This document shows, in pieces, positions 1 through 6,825 of a DNA stretch of 13,264 bases (its first letter is position 1; every line of letters starts with the position of its first letter). Below the pieces are notes generated by a model, which did no database searches, had not been told where the DNA came from, and saw only the letters and a list, made by a program, of their open reading frames with translations. The stretch lies in the NCBI GenBank assembly GCA_947470885.1, contig CANIXE010000020.1, positions 1-13,264 of the forward strand, written 5' to 3'. Origin of the DNA: Planctomycetota bacterium. GTDB lineage: Bacteria; Planctomycetota; UBA11346. The translations under genes were made by a program, and so were the position numbers.

Positions 1-551
1 CCGAAGGCTTCGGTCAGCAGACCGGCATAGAATTTCCGGCCCCCCAGGCGATCCACCACGACGTCGGCATCGACATCAGGGGGAGTCAACTGGGCGAGGA
101 TCCGGCCAACGTGGAGGGCTTCCAGATCTGCCTTATTGCGCCCGGCCCGGAGGGCGGCGTTGTAGGCCCGGGGCTGGATCAGGATCCCCATGACGCCCGT
201 GGGCGCCAGATTGCTGGGAGCCCAAGGTGTCACCGAAGCAGCAGCCACCGGCAGGCGCAAGGTGTCGGCCCCGGCCATCCAGGGCAGATCCGCCCGATCG
301 GCGGCGGATTCACCGAACAAGGCAAACACGTCGGCGGCGGTGTCGGGTTGGAATCCCGCCAGCCAGCCCAGGGCGGGCAGGGCGACCCGTTCCAGGGGGG
401 CGAGATCCCCGGCTTTATGCAGTTTTTTGCTGTCCGTTGCCCCCAGGTTGGTGAGGCCAGACGGATCTCCGGTAACCGCCACTCCGGCGATCACCAGGGG
501 GCCGAGGGTTGGACCGTAACCAGCTTCATCAATGCCGACGGAACGATTCAT
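1..551 (-). CDS. RNase HII-like protein, divergent, partial (C-terminus beyond left edge)
   Basis: About 183 residues are visible, starting at an ATG at 551 that overlaps the upstream glycosyltransferase stop as ATGA. The N-terminus reads IDEAGYGPTLGPLVIAG (residues about 6-22), matching the first catalytic block of type 2 RNases H (D-E-A-G-x-G). DSKKL follows at about residue 40, and VDRLGGRKFY near the visible end looks like the next block with a catalytic Asp. The family cleaves RNA in RNA/DNA hybrids and removes misincorporated ribonucleotides in the cytoplasm. The oddity is that the GRG (RNase HII) or GKG (RNase HIII) substrate-recognition motif is GYG here. This may therefore be a sub-family with altered specificity rather than a standard rnhB. 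It is the last visible gene of the minus-strand rpoN-dapB unit and is probably translationally coupled. Family assignment is fairly secure; exact function is not. Confidence 0.75.
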   Translation of the reverse strand, partial: MNRSVGIDEAGYGPTLGPLVIAGVAVTGDPSGLTNLGATDSKKLHKAGDLAPLERVALPALGWLAGFQPDTAADVFALFGESAADRADLPWMAGADTLRLPVAAASVTPWAPSNLAPTGVMGILIQPRAYNAALRAGRNKADLEALHVGRILAQLTPPDVDADVVVDRLGGRKFYAGLLTEAF

Positions 552-1489
552 GGGGCGGCGTATTTCCAGACCTCATCCACCGTGGGCCAGCCCTGGGCGG
601 TCCCCAGGGCGATGCCCCGGGGGCTCCAGGGTCGGGTGCGCCCGGGATCGCTTACTCCGAACAGGCCCAGGACGGGGGCATCCACCGCCGCCGCCAGGTG
701 CATCGGCCCACTGTCGTTGGCGACGGTCAGGCGAGCCCGGGCGCAGACGGCGGCATAGGCGCCCAGTCCCAGCCCCGGCAGGAGGACAGCCCCGGGTAGG
801 GCCTGGGTGCAGGCGACTTCTTCACCCGGTCCAGGGCAGGCCACGACGGTCGACCCGGACTCTTTCAACAAGCGGCAGAGCAGGGGGAAACCGGGCCAGA
901 GTTTGGGTTTGCCGGCGATGGTCCCGGTGGCCAGGGGCGCGAGGACGACGAAATCCCCGCGGACCCCTGCCTGAGTAAGGGCATGATCGGCGTTGAGGCG
1001 ATGGATTTCCGCCAGGCGCAGGCCCAGGTGGGCGGGAGCGTGTTCCGGCAGGCTGCGGCTGCCCAGCCAGTGGGTGGTCTCCCGGGCCAGGCGCCAGAAG
1101 GCCTGGACCTCGTGGCCTCCCTGGGTTCGGACCATCGCCCGGCCCAGGAGCGGGGAACGACCTTCGCCAGCATAGCCGCAGGCGATGAGTCCGCCCAGGC
1201 GGAATTGCAGGGCACTGCCCAGACTGTTGGTCAGCAACAGGCCCCGGGCGTCAGGGTACTGGCGAACCAGATCGGCCACCTGGTTCCGGGCAGACCAAAA
1301 TTTCGGGATTATTTTCGCGCAGCGGATTCCGGAGTGCCCAGCCAGCAGATCGGCAGCCCAGCCTTTGCCCAGCACAATCAGAGGATGCCCGGCATCTTCC
1401 AGTTCGCCCAAGGTGGGCAGGGCCATGCAGACGTCGCCCACCCAGTTGGGTAGGCGGACGATGAGGGTCGGCAGATTTCGCTTGGGCAT
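548..1489 (-). CDS. Glycosyltransferase family 9, ADP-heptose:LPS heptosyltransferase-like
   Basis: The 313-residue protein begins with an ATG at 1489, 9 nt after the dapB stop, with no clear Shine-Dalgarno sequence. The N-terminus VRLPNWVGDVCMALP (about 11-25) is the WaaF-type PNW-x-GD block with its conserved Asp (D19). The C-terminal block NDSGPMHLAAA, then LFG, then a DPGRTRPW segment, is the classic GT9 nucleotide-sugar binding region. Enzymes of this family transfer ADP-heptose to the lipopolysaccharide inner core on the cytoplasmic side of the inner membrane. The protein is somewhat shorter than typical WaaF (about 340-350 residues). The acceptor and donor cannot be read from sequence, so another GT9 activity in envelope glycan assembly is possible. 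Its stop overlaps the start of the RNase HII-like gene by 4 nt (ATGA). Confidence 0.88.
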   Translation of the reverse strand: MPKRNLPTLIVRLPNWVGDVCMALPTLGELEDAGHPLIVLGKGWAADLLAGHSGIRCAKIIPKFWSARNQVADLVRQYPDARGLLLTNSLGSALQFRLGGLIACGYAGEGRSPLLGRAMVRTQGGHEVQAFWRLARETTHWLGSRSLPEHAPAHLGLRLAEIHRLNADHALTQAGVRGDFVVLAPLATGTIAGKPKLWPGFPLLCRLLKESGSTVVACPGPGEEVACTQALPGAVLLPGLGLGAYAAVCARARLTVANDSGPMHLAAAVDAPVLGLFGVSDPGRTRPWSPRGIALGTAQGWPTVDEVWKYAAP

Positions 1490-1498
1490 GGGGGCCCG

Positions 1499-2275
1499 TC
1501 AGAGCCCGAGCACATCCGCCATGGTGAAACGGCCCGGAGCTTGGCTTGCGAGGAAGGCCGCTGCCCGCAGGGCGCCCTTGGCGAAGATGTCCCGGTTGTG
1601 GGCGACGTGGCCAAGGAGGATCCGTTCACCGTTGCCGACAAAGTGGATGGTGTGGTCGCCCACCACATCCCCCAGGCGCAGGGCGTGCATTCCGATCTCG
1701 CCGGGACGGCGGGGCGCATGGCCTTCCCGGCCATGGACCAGATCGGCTCGGGTGCGTCCGGTGGCACCGGTGATGGAATCCGCCAGGGCGAAGGCGGTGC
1801 CCGACGGCGCGTCCACCTTCTGATTGTGGTGGGTCTCGGTGATCTCGATGTCGTAGGCCGGGCCGAGGGCGGCGGCCAGGGCGGCGGCGGACTTGAGGAG
1901 GACGTTGACCCCCACGCTCATGTTCATGGCGTGGAGCACGGGGACCTTGGTCGCCGCACCATCGAGCAGGCGGTTGGCCAGCGCCGGATCGACGCCGGTG
2001 GTTCCGGAGCAAATCGGCATTTCCGCCGCAGCGCCATGGGACACCACATCGGCAAAGCAGGACGCGTGGCTGAAATCGATGATCACCGCCCCGGTGTTCA
2101 CCGACAGGAATGGCAGTAGGGGCGCATCGCTGGGAATGCCCAGGTCCCGCAGGGTACCGGCGGTATCCCGCTCGATACCGGCAATGATGGAAAATTCAGG
2201 ATCGGCGGCGGCCAGGGCCAGGATCCGGCGGCCCATCCGGCCGGCGGCCCCGTTGACGACGATATTGGTAGGCAT
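1499..2275 (-). CDS. dapB: 4-hydroxy-tetrahydrodipicolinate reductase
   Basis: This 258-residue enzyme reduces the dapA product with NAD(P)H in the diaminopimelate/lysine pathway, feeding peptidoglycan and protein synthesis in the cytoplasm. The N-terminal GAAGRMGR (9-16) is the dinucleotide-binding glycine loop, and ICSGTTG lies at about 88-94. ETHHNQKVDAPSGTA (147-161) is the DapB signature, with the catalytic His pair (149-150), Lys153 and the DAPSGTA substrate loop. Length is normal for bacterial DapB. The ATG at 2275 is preferred because AAGGA sits 8 nt upstream and the protein then starts directly at the Rossmann strand. An in-frame ATG at 2284 adds only three residues, and longer extensions run towards the upstream gene. 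It lies 40 nt downstream of the small exported protein and 9 nt upstream of the glycosyltransferase start. Confidence 0.96.
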   Translation of the reverse strand: MPTNIVVNGAAGRMGRRILALAAADPEFSIIAGIERDTAGTLRDLGIPSDAPLLPFLSVNTGAVIIDFSHASCFADVVSHGAAAEMPICSGTTGVDPALANRLLDGAATKVPVLHAMNMSVGVNVLLKSAAALAAALGPAYDIEITETHHNQKVDAPSGTAFALADSITGATGRTRADLVHGREGHAPRRPGEIGMHALRLGDVVGDHTIHFVGNGERILLGHVAHNRDIFAKGALRAAAFLASQAPGRFTMADVLGL

Positions 2276-2315
2276 TAGAGGCATCCTTGGTGCAGCGGGC
2301 ATCCAGGCAAGGGGA

Positions 2316-2891
2316 TCAGATATCACCACCCGCGGCGATCCGGGCCTCAGTGAGGAACTCCCGGTAGCGGACGGGATCGACGGTCTGGAGCACCCGGGAT
2401 TCGACTTTTCCAGCATTGCCATTGCCGTTGTCATCTTCCGAGGTCACGGAGGCATCGGGGTGGATGGCGAAACTGTCGGGGGACCAGGCCTGGGCCTGGG
2501 GACCGGCGATCACCGCTTTACGTGCATCCAGATGGATAATGCCGGCATCATCGGCGAAGGCCTGGGCCCGGTAGGCCACGACCTGCTGGGGTTCCCGCCG
2601 ACCGAACTCGTACCCAAATAGTCCGATCAGCGCGCCAATTCCCGGGGCGTTGAGGACCGTCATCGGCGGATTTTCATAGGTGACCACCCAGGCCGGCCGT
2701 GTGGTGCCCACGCCGTCCCCCACGACCAGCAGGGTGCGATAGGTATCCCAATGGAAAATGATCGCCTGGGCGGCAGGCGCCGGACCCCGACCTGGCTTGG
2801 GAAATTCCGCGGCAGCGATTCCCATACCCCAGCAGGCGGTGAGGCAGCACAGGAGGCGGAGGCAGGCCGCGACGCCCAGGTCGGAACGCAT
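2316..2891 (-). CDS. Exported protein of unknown function (possible lipoprotein)
   Basis: I do not recognise this 191-residue protein. It starts at an ATG 3 nt after the rpoN stop, so translation is probably coupled to rpoN. The first 28 or so residues form an export signal: a charged start, a hydrophobic core rich in Leu, Cys and Ala, and an A-A-A-E site that could be cut by signal peptidase I. The same stretch contains LTAC (17-20), which fits a lipobox, so it could instead be a lipoprotein anchored through Cys20. The mature part has no membrane segment after the signal. It includes a strand-like segment IIFHWDTYRTLLVVGDG, a Gly-rich patch near GIGALIGLFGYEFG, and an acidic/Asn-rich stretch (EDDNGNGN) near residue 153. 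It is probably periplasmic or outer-membrane associated. Confidence 0.8.
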   Translation of the reverse strand: MRSDLGVAACLRLLCCLTACWGMGIAAAEFPKPGRGPAPAAQAIIFHWDTYRTLLVVGDGVGTTRPAWVVTYENPPMTVLNAPGIGALIGLFGYEFGRREPQQVVAYRAQAFADDAGIIHLDARKAVIAGPQAQAWSPDSFAIHPDASVTSEDDNGNGNAGKVESRVLQTVDPVRYREFLTEARIAAGGDI

Positions 2892-2894
2892 GCC

Positions 2895-4286
2895 TTAGAA
2901 CGTCCGCCGCTGGCGCGTGCTGGGAACGCCTTCGGCGATGCGGTATTTGGTCACGGTACGCCGGCTGATGTCCAGACCGTCCCGGGCCAAAATGTCGGCA
3001 ATTTCTTGATCGGACAGGGGATTCTTCTTGTCCTCGGTATTGATCAGTTTTTCGATGCGTAATTTCACCGATTTCGAGCTTTCCGCCTCGCCGCCATCCT
3101 GGGTGGCAATGCCACCGCTGAAGAAGTCCGCCAGGGGCAGGACGCCTGAGGGGGTTTGGATGTACTTGTCCTTCACCGCCCGGCTGACCGTCGCGACGTG
3201 CATTCCGATCTTGTCGGCGATGTCCTGGCGCATCAACGGACGTAACTGTTCCACGCCACCGTCGAGGAACGCGGTCTGGTGCTTGATGATTTCGCTGACG
3301 ATCCGCAGCAAGGTACGTTTCCGCTGGGCCACTGCGTCGATGATGAATTTTGCCGCGCCAAGTTTTTCCTTCAGATAGGCTTTTTCCTTGGGGTCGATGC
3401 CGGAGCCATCGTAGAGCTGATGGTAGGCTTCGCTGACCTGGACCTTGGGCAGCCGACCATCCGGCACCGAGACGATCCATTCACTCCGTTCGTCCCGTTC
3501 GACGGTGACATCCGGCACTACGTACTGGGTATCGTCCCGGGCGAAGGGCAGGCCGGGCTTCGGATCCAACTTGCCGATGACCTCTACGGCCTCCTGGAGT
3601 CGGTCCAGGGTATGCCCCGTCACTTGGCTGATCGCCGGCAGGCGGTTTTTCAGCACATCGTGGAGATGATCCTTGATCAGGCTGGTCTCAAAGGAGTTGT
3701 CCCCCGGTTCCCGAGCCAACTGGAGCAGCAGGCAATCCTTGAGATCGATGGCGGCGATACCGGCAGGATCGCAACAACGGACCAGTTCCCAGGCGTGTTC
3801 GGCGGCCTCCAGGCGTTCCTCTGGAAAAAGGCCCGGCAGGGATTCCGGCAAATAGCCCCGGCGGTCCAGGTGGTAGCAGATTTCCTCGGCACAGGTCCGG
3901 ACTTCCGGCGCCATTTCGACAAAGCGGAGCTGATCCAACAGGTGGTCCGCCAGGCTGGCGGCCCGCTCCGGGGCGGCCTCCAGGGCGGCCATCTTGCTCG
4001 GGGCATCTTCGTCTGGGATGTTGGAGCGGCGGGTTCGGAACCAGTCCACATCATTGTCATGGAACCGGTCCACGGGAGTGTCGGTCGTCGTGGAGCCTCC
4101 CACGGGTTCCGGATCCGGGGTATCCAGGATCTCCAGGGCCGGATTGGATTCCACTTCAGTCATGATCCGTTCTTCCAGCGCCATCTGTGGCAGTAGGAGG
4201 ATCTCAATCGACTGGATCATCTGCGGCGTCAGCTTGAGCCGCTGTTCCATCCGCATATTGAGGTTCTGGCGCAGCTGGAGCGACAT
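2895..4286 (-). CDS. rpoN: RNA polymerase sigma-54 factor
   Basis: This 463-residue sigma-54 directs RNA polymerase to -24/-12 promoters and needs an AAA+ activator to open DNA. Region I is at the N-terminus (LQLRQNLNMRMEQRLKLTPQ onward), followed by an acidic region II (TPDPEP and after). The core-binding domain comes next, then the helix-turn-helix segment around MRQDIADKIGMHVATVSRAV, ending in QTPSGVLPL-x-x-FFSGG. The RpoN box SRRTVTKYR (441-449) closes the protein, close to the consensus ARRTVAKYR. The ATG at 4286 is chosen because the protein then begins exactly at conserved region I; an upstream extension of 48 Pro/Gly/Arg-rich residues looks untranslated. A strong sigma-54-type promoter lies 64-79 nt upstream on the same strand, suggesting autoregulation. 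The genes downstream are not the hpf/ptsN set that follows rpoN in many Proteobacteria. Confidence 0.97.
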   Translation of the reverse strand: MSLQLRQNLNMRMEQRLKLTPQMIQSIEILLLPQMALEERIMTEVESNPALEILDTPDPEPVGGSTTTDTPVDRFHDNDVDWFRTRRSNIPDEDAPSKMAALEAAPERAASLADHLLDQLRFVEMAPEVRTCAEEICYHLDRRGYLPESLPGLFPEERLEAAEHAWELVRCCDPAGIAAIDLKDCLLLQLAREPGDNSFETSLIKDHLHDVLKNRLPAISQVTGHTLDRLQEAVEVIGKLDPKPGLPFARDDTQYVVPDVTVERDERSEWIVSVPDGRLPKVQVSEAYHQLYDGSGIDPKEKAYLKEKLGAAKFIIDAVAQRKRTLLRIVSEIIKHQTAFLDGGVEQLRPLMRQDIADKIGMHVATVSRAVKDKYIQTPSGVLPLADFFSGGIATQDGGEAESSKSVKLRIEKLINTEDKKNPLSDQEIADILARDGLDISRRTVTKYRIAEGVPSTRQRRTF

Positions 4287-4349
4287 GGGCGCGGAGGAGC
4301 CTTTCCGGAGGGAGGGCGGTCTGGGAGGGCCCCTTGGAGGTGGGGCTTT

Positions 4350-4365
4350 AGCAAAAGTTACGCCA
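4350..4365 (-). promoter_or_regulatory. Sigma-54 (-24/-12) promoter reading into rpoN
   Basis: On the minus strand the site reads TGGCGTAACTTTTGCT, against the consensus TGGCACR-N4-TTGCW. The -24 TGGC, the purine at position 7, the -12 TTGC and the final T all match; only two positions (A to G, C to T) differ. The invariant GG and GC are separated by exactly 10 nt, and flanks (T before, AAA after) also fit. The predicted transcript start is near 4339, giving a leader of roughly 50 nt before the rpoN ATG at 4286. Confidence 0.72.
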
Positions 4366-4468
4366 ATTCCCCCGGGAACGCAAGGGTGCGTCAGTTGACG
4401 GACCCAGGGTGCAGGATATCCCCTTCCCAACCGGCCTTGGCTAAGCTACGACACACCAAACCTCCGGC

Positions 4469-4484
4469 TGGCAAGCGCCAAGCT
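4469..4484 (+). promoter_or_regulatory. Weak sigma-54-like element upstream of the kinase gene
   Basis: The plus strand reads TGGCAAGCGCCAAGCT. GG and GC are spaced by exactly 10 nt, and TGGCA, the purine at position 7 and the final GCT fit the consensus. The TT before GC is AA, so the -12 half is poor. A start near 4495 would leave about 28 nt before the kinase ATG at 4523. The site also contains a short palindrome (TGGC-AAGC-GCCA), so it could be an operator or chance. I saw no convincing sigma-70 promoter for the kinase. Confidence 0.25.
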
Positions 4485-4522
4485 TGAGCCCCGGATCACC
4501 AGCCGGACACTCGTCGACTCCC

Positions 4523-6358
4523 ATGGCTGATACCCTGTCCTCGTACCGCAACCAAGTGCTGCCCGACAAAAGCGCTTTGGTGGATGCCCTGGTGACGGCC
4601 CTGCCGATCATAGAGCGGAACAATTGGCTATCCCCGGAGAAACTTGAGGACCTGAAGAACCAGATCCCCGAGGCCAAGGTGCCCTTGCCCGGTCCCGGGC
4701 GGACCCCGTTCACCCAGTTTCTGCTGGAAAGGAAAATTCTGACCCGGGACCAGATCAGTGATTTGGATGCGATCATCCGCCATCAGCCATCTCTGCCGGA
4801 GTTCGACCTGATCCGCAAGATTGGTGCCGGCGGCATGGGCACGGTGTTCCTAGCCAAGCACATTGAAAGCCAGCGGATGGTGGCCCTCAAGACCATCAAC
4901 ACCCGGTTGGCTGAGGACCGGGATTTTGTTGAACGGTTCCACCGGGAATCCCGGGCTCTGTCGAAAATCGATCATCCCAATGTCGCCCAGATCCTGGGTA
5001 GCGGCGAGAGTGACCGCCAATGCTGGTTGGCCATGGAATTCATCGACGGCCCGAGCCTGATGAACCTGCTTAAGGATCACAAACAGCTGCCCGAGGCCTA
5101 TGCCCTGCACATCACCAAGCAGATCGCCATGGGCCTGGACCACGTCTATTCCGTGGCTGGCCTTGTGCATCGGGATATCAAGCCTGAAAATATCCTGGTG
5201 ATCCGCGCGGCCAGCGCAGTGGCCACCGCATTTCCCCTCAACGATGAAGCCAAGCTCATCGATTTCGGTCTGGTGAAATCCGACCACGAAGATGAACGTT
5301 TGACCCAGACCGGGATGACCATCGGCACGCCGTTGTACATGTCGCCGGAGCAGGTCCGGGGTGAGAAACTGGATAGCCGCAGCGATATTTACGGGTTGGG
5401 TGCCACGTTATTCCACCTACTCACGGGAACCACTCCGTACCTGGGCAGCAGCCCCGGGGCGATCATGAGCGCCCATTTGACCGAGGCGATCCCGGATCCA
5501 GCGAACAAGGTGGCCAATTTGCATCCGGCGACCCGGACGTTGGTGATGACCTCGATGGCCAAGCAGGTGGAAAAGCGCTACGCCAATTTCCCTGCCTTTA
5601 TCAAGGCCTGCGAGGCGGCCATCGCCACCCTCGACAGCAGCGAGATCGCCGTCCCCAACCTGATGCGCAAGCCGATGCCTGGGGGAAAATTGCCGCGCAA
5701 AACCCCGAACAGCGGGGTTGAGGCGGTTATTCCCCTGACCACGGGACCGGCGGCCAACCCCGGCCCATCCGAACGGGCGTCAAACCTACCCCCGGGCATG
5801 GTGCCGGTGGACCTGCCGAAAATTGTGGTGCCGCCGTCTGCCACGGCTCCGCCCACAACACCCAGTGGGGAACGACGCCTGGCCCAGCAGAATGCGGCCA
5901 CCCTCTTGACCCCGGATTCCACCAAAGACGCCTTAAAGGAGGGTCTGAGGGCCGCTAGCAATGAGGATCAACGGCGAAATCAACAGTCCCTCAAGACGCC
6001 ATTGGGAACCCCGGTGCTGCCGTCGGGTGCCGCGGCTCCCCGGGTGGTCCTCTCCCAGCGGGCAGCTCCGTTAGAGCGCACACCTCTGCGCAATCAGGCT
6101 CTGTCAGCCGGTGGAGCAAAAAGTTCCGAGCGCAGGCCGATCGCGCCGGGTCCAGCGTCGGCCCAGGTGACTGTTCCTAAGCCACCTTCCAGCCGGATCA
6201 GCGCTCCGGCTGAGGACAGTGGTCCCGTGGAGGCCCACAGGGCGAGCGCCGCCTACATCGAACCACCCCCGTCACCGGGGATGGGCGTGCTGCCCTGGTT
6301 GGTGCTCGGGGGAGCCGTCAGCTTGTTGGTTTTCGTGGTGATCTGGGCCTATTTCTGA
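4523..6358 (+). CDS. Membrane-anchored Hanks-type serine/threonine protein kinase
   Basis: This 611-residue kinase phosphorylates Ser/Thr on unknown partners. Residues 1-90 form an N-terminal helical region (contains FTQFLLERKILTRDQISDL). The kinase domain runs from about 94 to 370: Gly-rich loop IGAGGMGTV (100-108), ATP-anchoring Lys123 in VALK, HRDIKPEN with catalytic Asp218 (216-223), DFG at 247-249, and GTPLYMSPEQ (268-277). All catalytic residues are present, so it should be active. The stretch between HRDIKPEN and DFG carries an Ala-rich insertion (about 228-240). Residues 380-585 are a Pro/Ala/Ser-rich, probably disordered linker. A single hydrophobic helix at about 590-610 ends the protein, with no extracellular domain after it, so the kinase should be tail-anchored facing the cytoplasm. 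The ATG at 4523 is chosen over an in-frame TTG at 4484; no clear ribosome binding site is seen. Confidence 0.93.
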   Translation: MADTLSSYRNQVLPDKSALVDALVTALPIIERNNWLSPEKLEDLKNQIPEAKVPLPGPGRTPFTQFLLERKILTRDQISDLDAIIRHQPSLPEFDLIRKIGAGGMGTVFLAKHIESQRMVALKTINTRLAEDRDFVERFHRESRALSKIDHPNVAQILGSGESDRQCWLAMEFIDGPSLMNLLKDHKQLPEAYALHITKQIAMGLDHVYSVAGLVHRDIKPENILVIRAASAVATAFPLNDEAKLIDFGLVKSDHEDERLTQTGMTIGTPLYMSPEQVRGEKLDSRSDIYGLGATLFHLLTGTTPYLGSSPGAIMSAHLTEAIPDPANKVANLHPATRTLVMTSMAKQVEKRYANFPAFIKACEAAIATLDSSEIAVPNLMRKPMPGGKLPRKTPNSGVEAVIPLTTGPAANPGPSERASNLPPGMVPVDLPKIVVPPSATAPPTTPSGERRLAQQNAATLLTPDSTKDALKEGLRAASNEDQRRNQQSLKTPLGTPVLPSGAAAPRVVLSQRAAPLERTPLRNQALSAGGAKSSERRPIAPGPASAQVTVPKPPSSRISAPAEDSGPVEAHRASAAYIEPPPSPGMGVLPWLVLGGAVSLLVFVVIWAYF

Positions 6359-6638
6359 TTCTCGGCACCCGTGCGGTCCCAATTCGAAAAGGCGTTGGTG
6401 ACAAACCCAGATCGCCATCCCGTGTGGTGCGGGGGATCAGACGTAAGCCCTCGGCGGTTCTGCAGGTGATCTGGGCCGGGGGCTGGAGGCCCACGGTGGC
6501 CAGAGCCTTCTTAGAATCGGCAAAGAGTCGGGCCTGGGCCCCGGGAGCCCATAGCGCGGTCGTCAGGACTTTGACCTTGGCGTCGCAGGCGGAATTTTCC
6601 GCCAGGATGGGACTTTGATCCGGTTGTCCGGTCGTCAT
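6318..6638 (-). CDS. Small NHLP-like (nitrile-hydratase leader fold) protein, tentative
   Basis: This is a 106-residue ORF from an ATG at 6638; a GTG at 6677 would add 13 residues. The middle resembles the NHLP/TOMM leader family derived from the nitrile hydratase alpha subunit: LWAPGAQARLFADSKKAL (29-46), then Gly50-Leu51, Pro53, and a final LIP (67-69). This follows the family pattern W-x-D-P..RARL-x-AD-x-x-x-AL..x-G-x-x-x-P....L-x-L-x-P as I remember it. Codons from the ATG to about residue 80 prefer G/C in third position like the neighbours, supporting real coding; codons of the GTG extension do not. The last 37 residues are Arg/Pro/Ser-rich and end inside the convergent kinase gene (41 nt overlap). 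No leader-dependent modifying enzyme is visible nearby. It could be a RiPP-like precursor, an unmodified orphan leader-fold protein, or a decayed gene. Confidence 0.5.
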   Translation of the reverse strand: MTTGQPDQSPILAENSACDAKVKVLTTALWAPGAQARLFADSKKALATVGLQPPAQITCRTAEGLRLIPRTTRDGDLGLSPTPFRIGTARVPRIRNRPRSPRKPTS

Positions 6639-6703
6639 TGAAGCCAAATGTTCAGCGGGAATATCCGAAAGACTCACTGCTGGTGGACGACCGGACGACC
6701 GGA
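6619..6703. repeat. 18-bp inverted repeat with 49-nt loop
   Basis: Positions 6619-6636 pair with 6686-6703 at 17 of 18 positions. The one exception (6625 with 6697) becomes a U-G wobble in plus-strand RNA but an A-C mismatch in minus-strand RNA, so a plus-strand transcript would fold into an unbroken 18-bp stem. The right arm lies in a tandem repeat, so the stem can slip by 8 nt. The left arm touches the ATG (6638-6636) of the NHLP-like ORF. No U-tract follows, so it is not a typical terminator. Confidence 0.6.
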
Positions 6704-6708
6704 CGACC
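6685..6708. repeat. Three perfect tandem copies of GGACGACC
   Basis: Copies lie at 6685-6692, 6693-6700 and 6701-6708 with no spacer and no mismatch. They sit just upstream of the possible GTG (6677) and ATG (6638) starts of the minus-strand NHLP-like ORF, and about 120 nt before ychF. They could be protein-binding direct repeats, one arm of an RNA stem, or a slippage-prone microsatellite. Confidence 0.85.
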
Positions 6709-6799
6709 GAACGGGCGTCGCAAAGAGCGCTCCGTCATGGACCTCCAGCGTTCCATTGCGGTGACCTAGTCGCAGCGCCTCCCCCGACATGGACAGGGC

Positions 6800-6815
6800 G
6801 GATAGCCGCCTATCC
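6800..6815 (+). other. Small hairpin just before the ychF start
   Basis: GGATAG (6800-6805) and CTATCC (6810-6815) form a perfect 6-bp stem around a 4-nt loop (CCGC). It ends 10 nt before the ychF ATG, where no Shine-Dalgarno sequence is visible. It may affect ribosome access or be chance. The remaining sequence between the NHLP-like ORF and ychF (about 6709-6799) shows nothing else I can name. Confidence 0.3.
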
Positions 6816-6825
6816 TCCCCGCCCC

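Noticed and set aside
2276..2434. 53-residue N-terminal extension of DapB
   Set aside because: It runs through the gap and into the upstream gene; AAGGA and the conserved Rossmann start favour 2275.
3279..4196. 305-codon plus-strand frame opposite rpoN
   Set aside because: Mirror of rpoN codon bias; no motif, and the RpoN protein is complete on the minus strand.
4395..4420. TTGACG plus GATATC as a sigma-70 promoter for the kinase
   Set aside because: Spacer is only 14 nt and the -10 match is poor.
4287..4430. 48-residue N-terminal extension of RpoN
   Set aside because: Pro/Gly/Arg-rich with no similarity to sigma-54 region I, and it contains the -24/-12 promoter.
6337..6477. 13-bp direct repeat (GGTGATCTGGGCC at 6337 and 6465)
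   Set aside because: One such repeat is expected by chance in 13 kb of biased sequence; no mobile-element features surround it.
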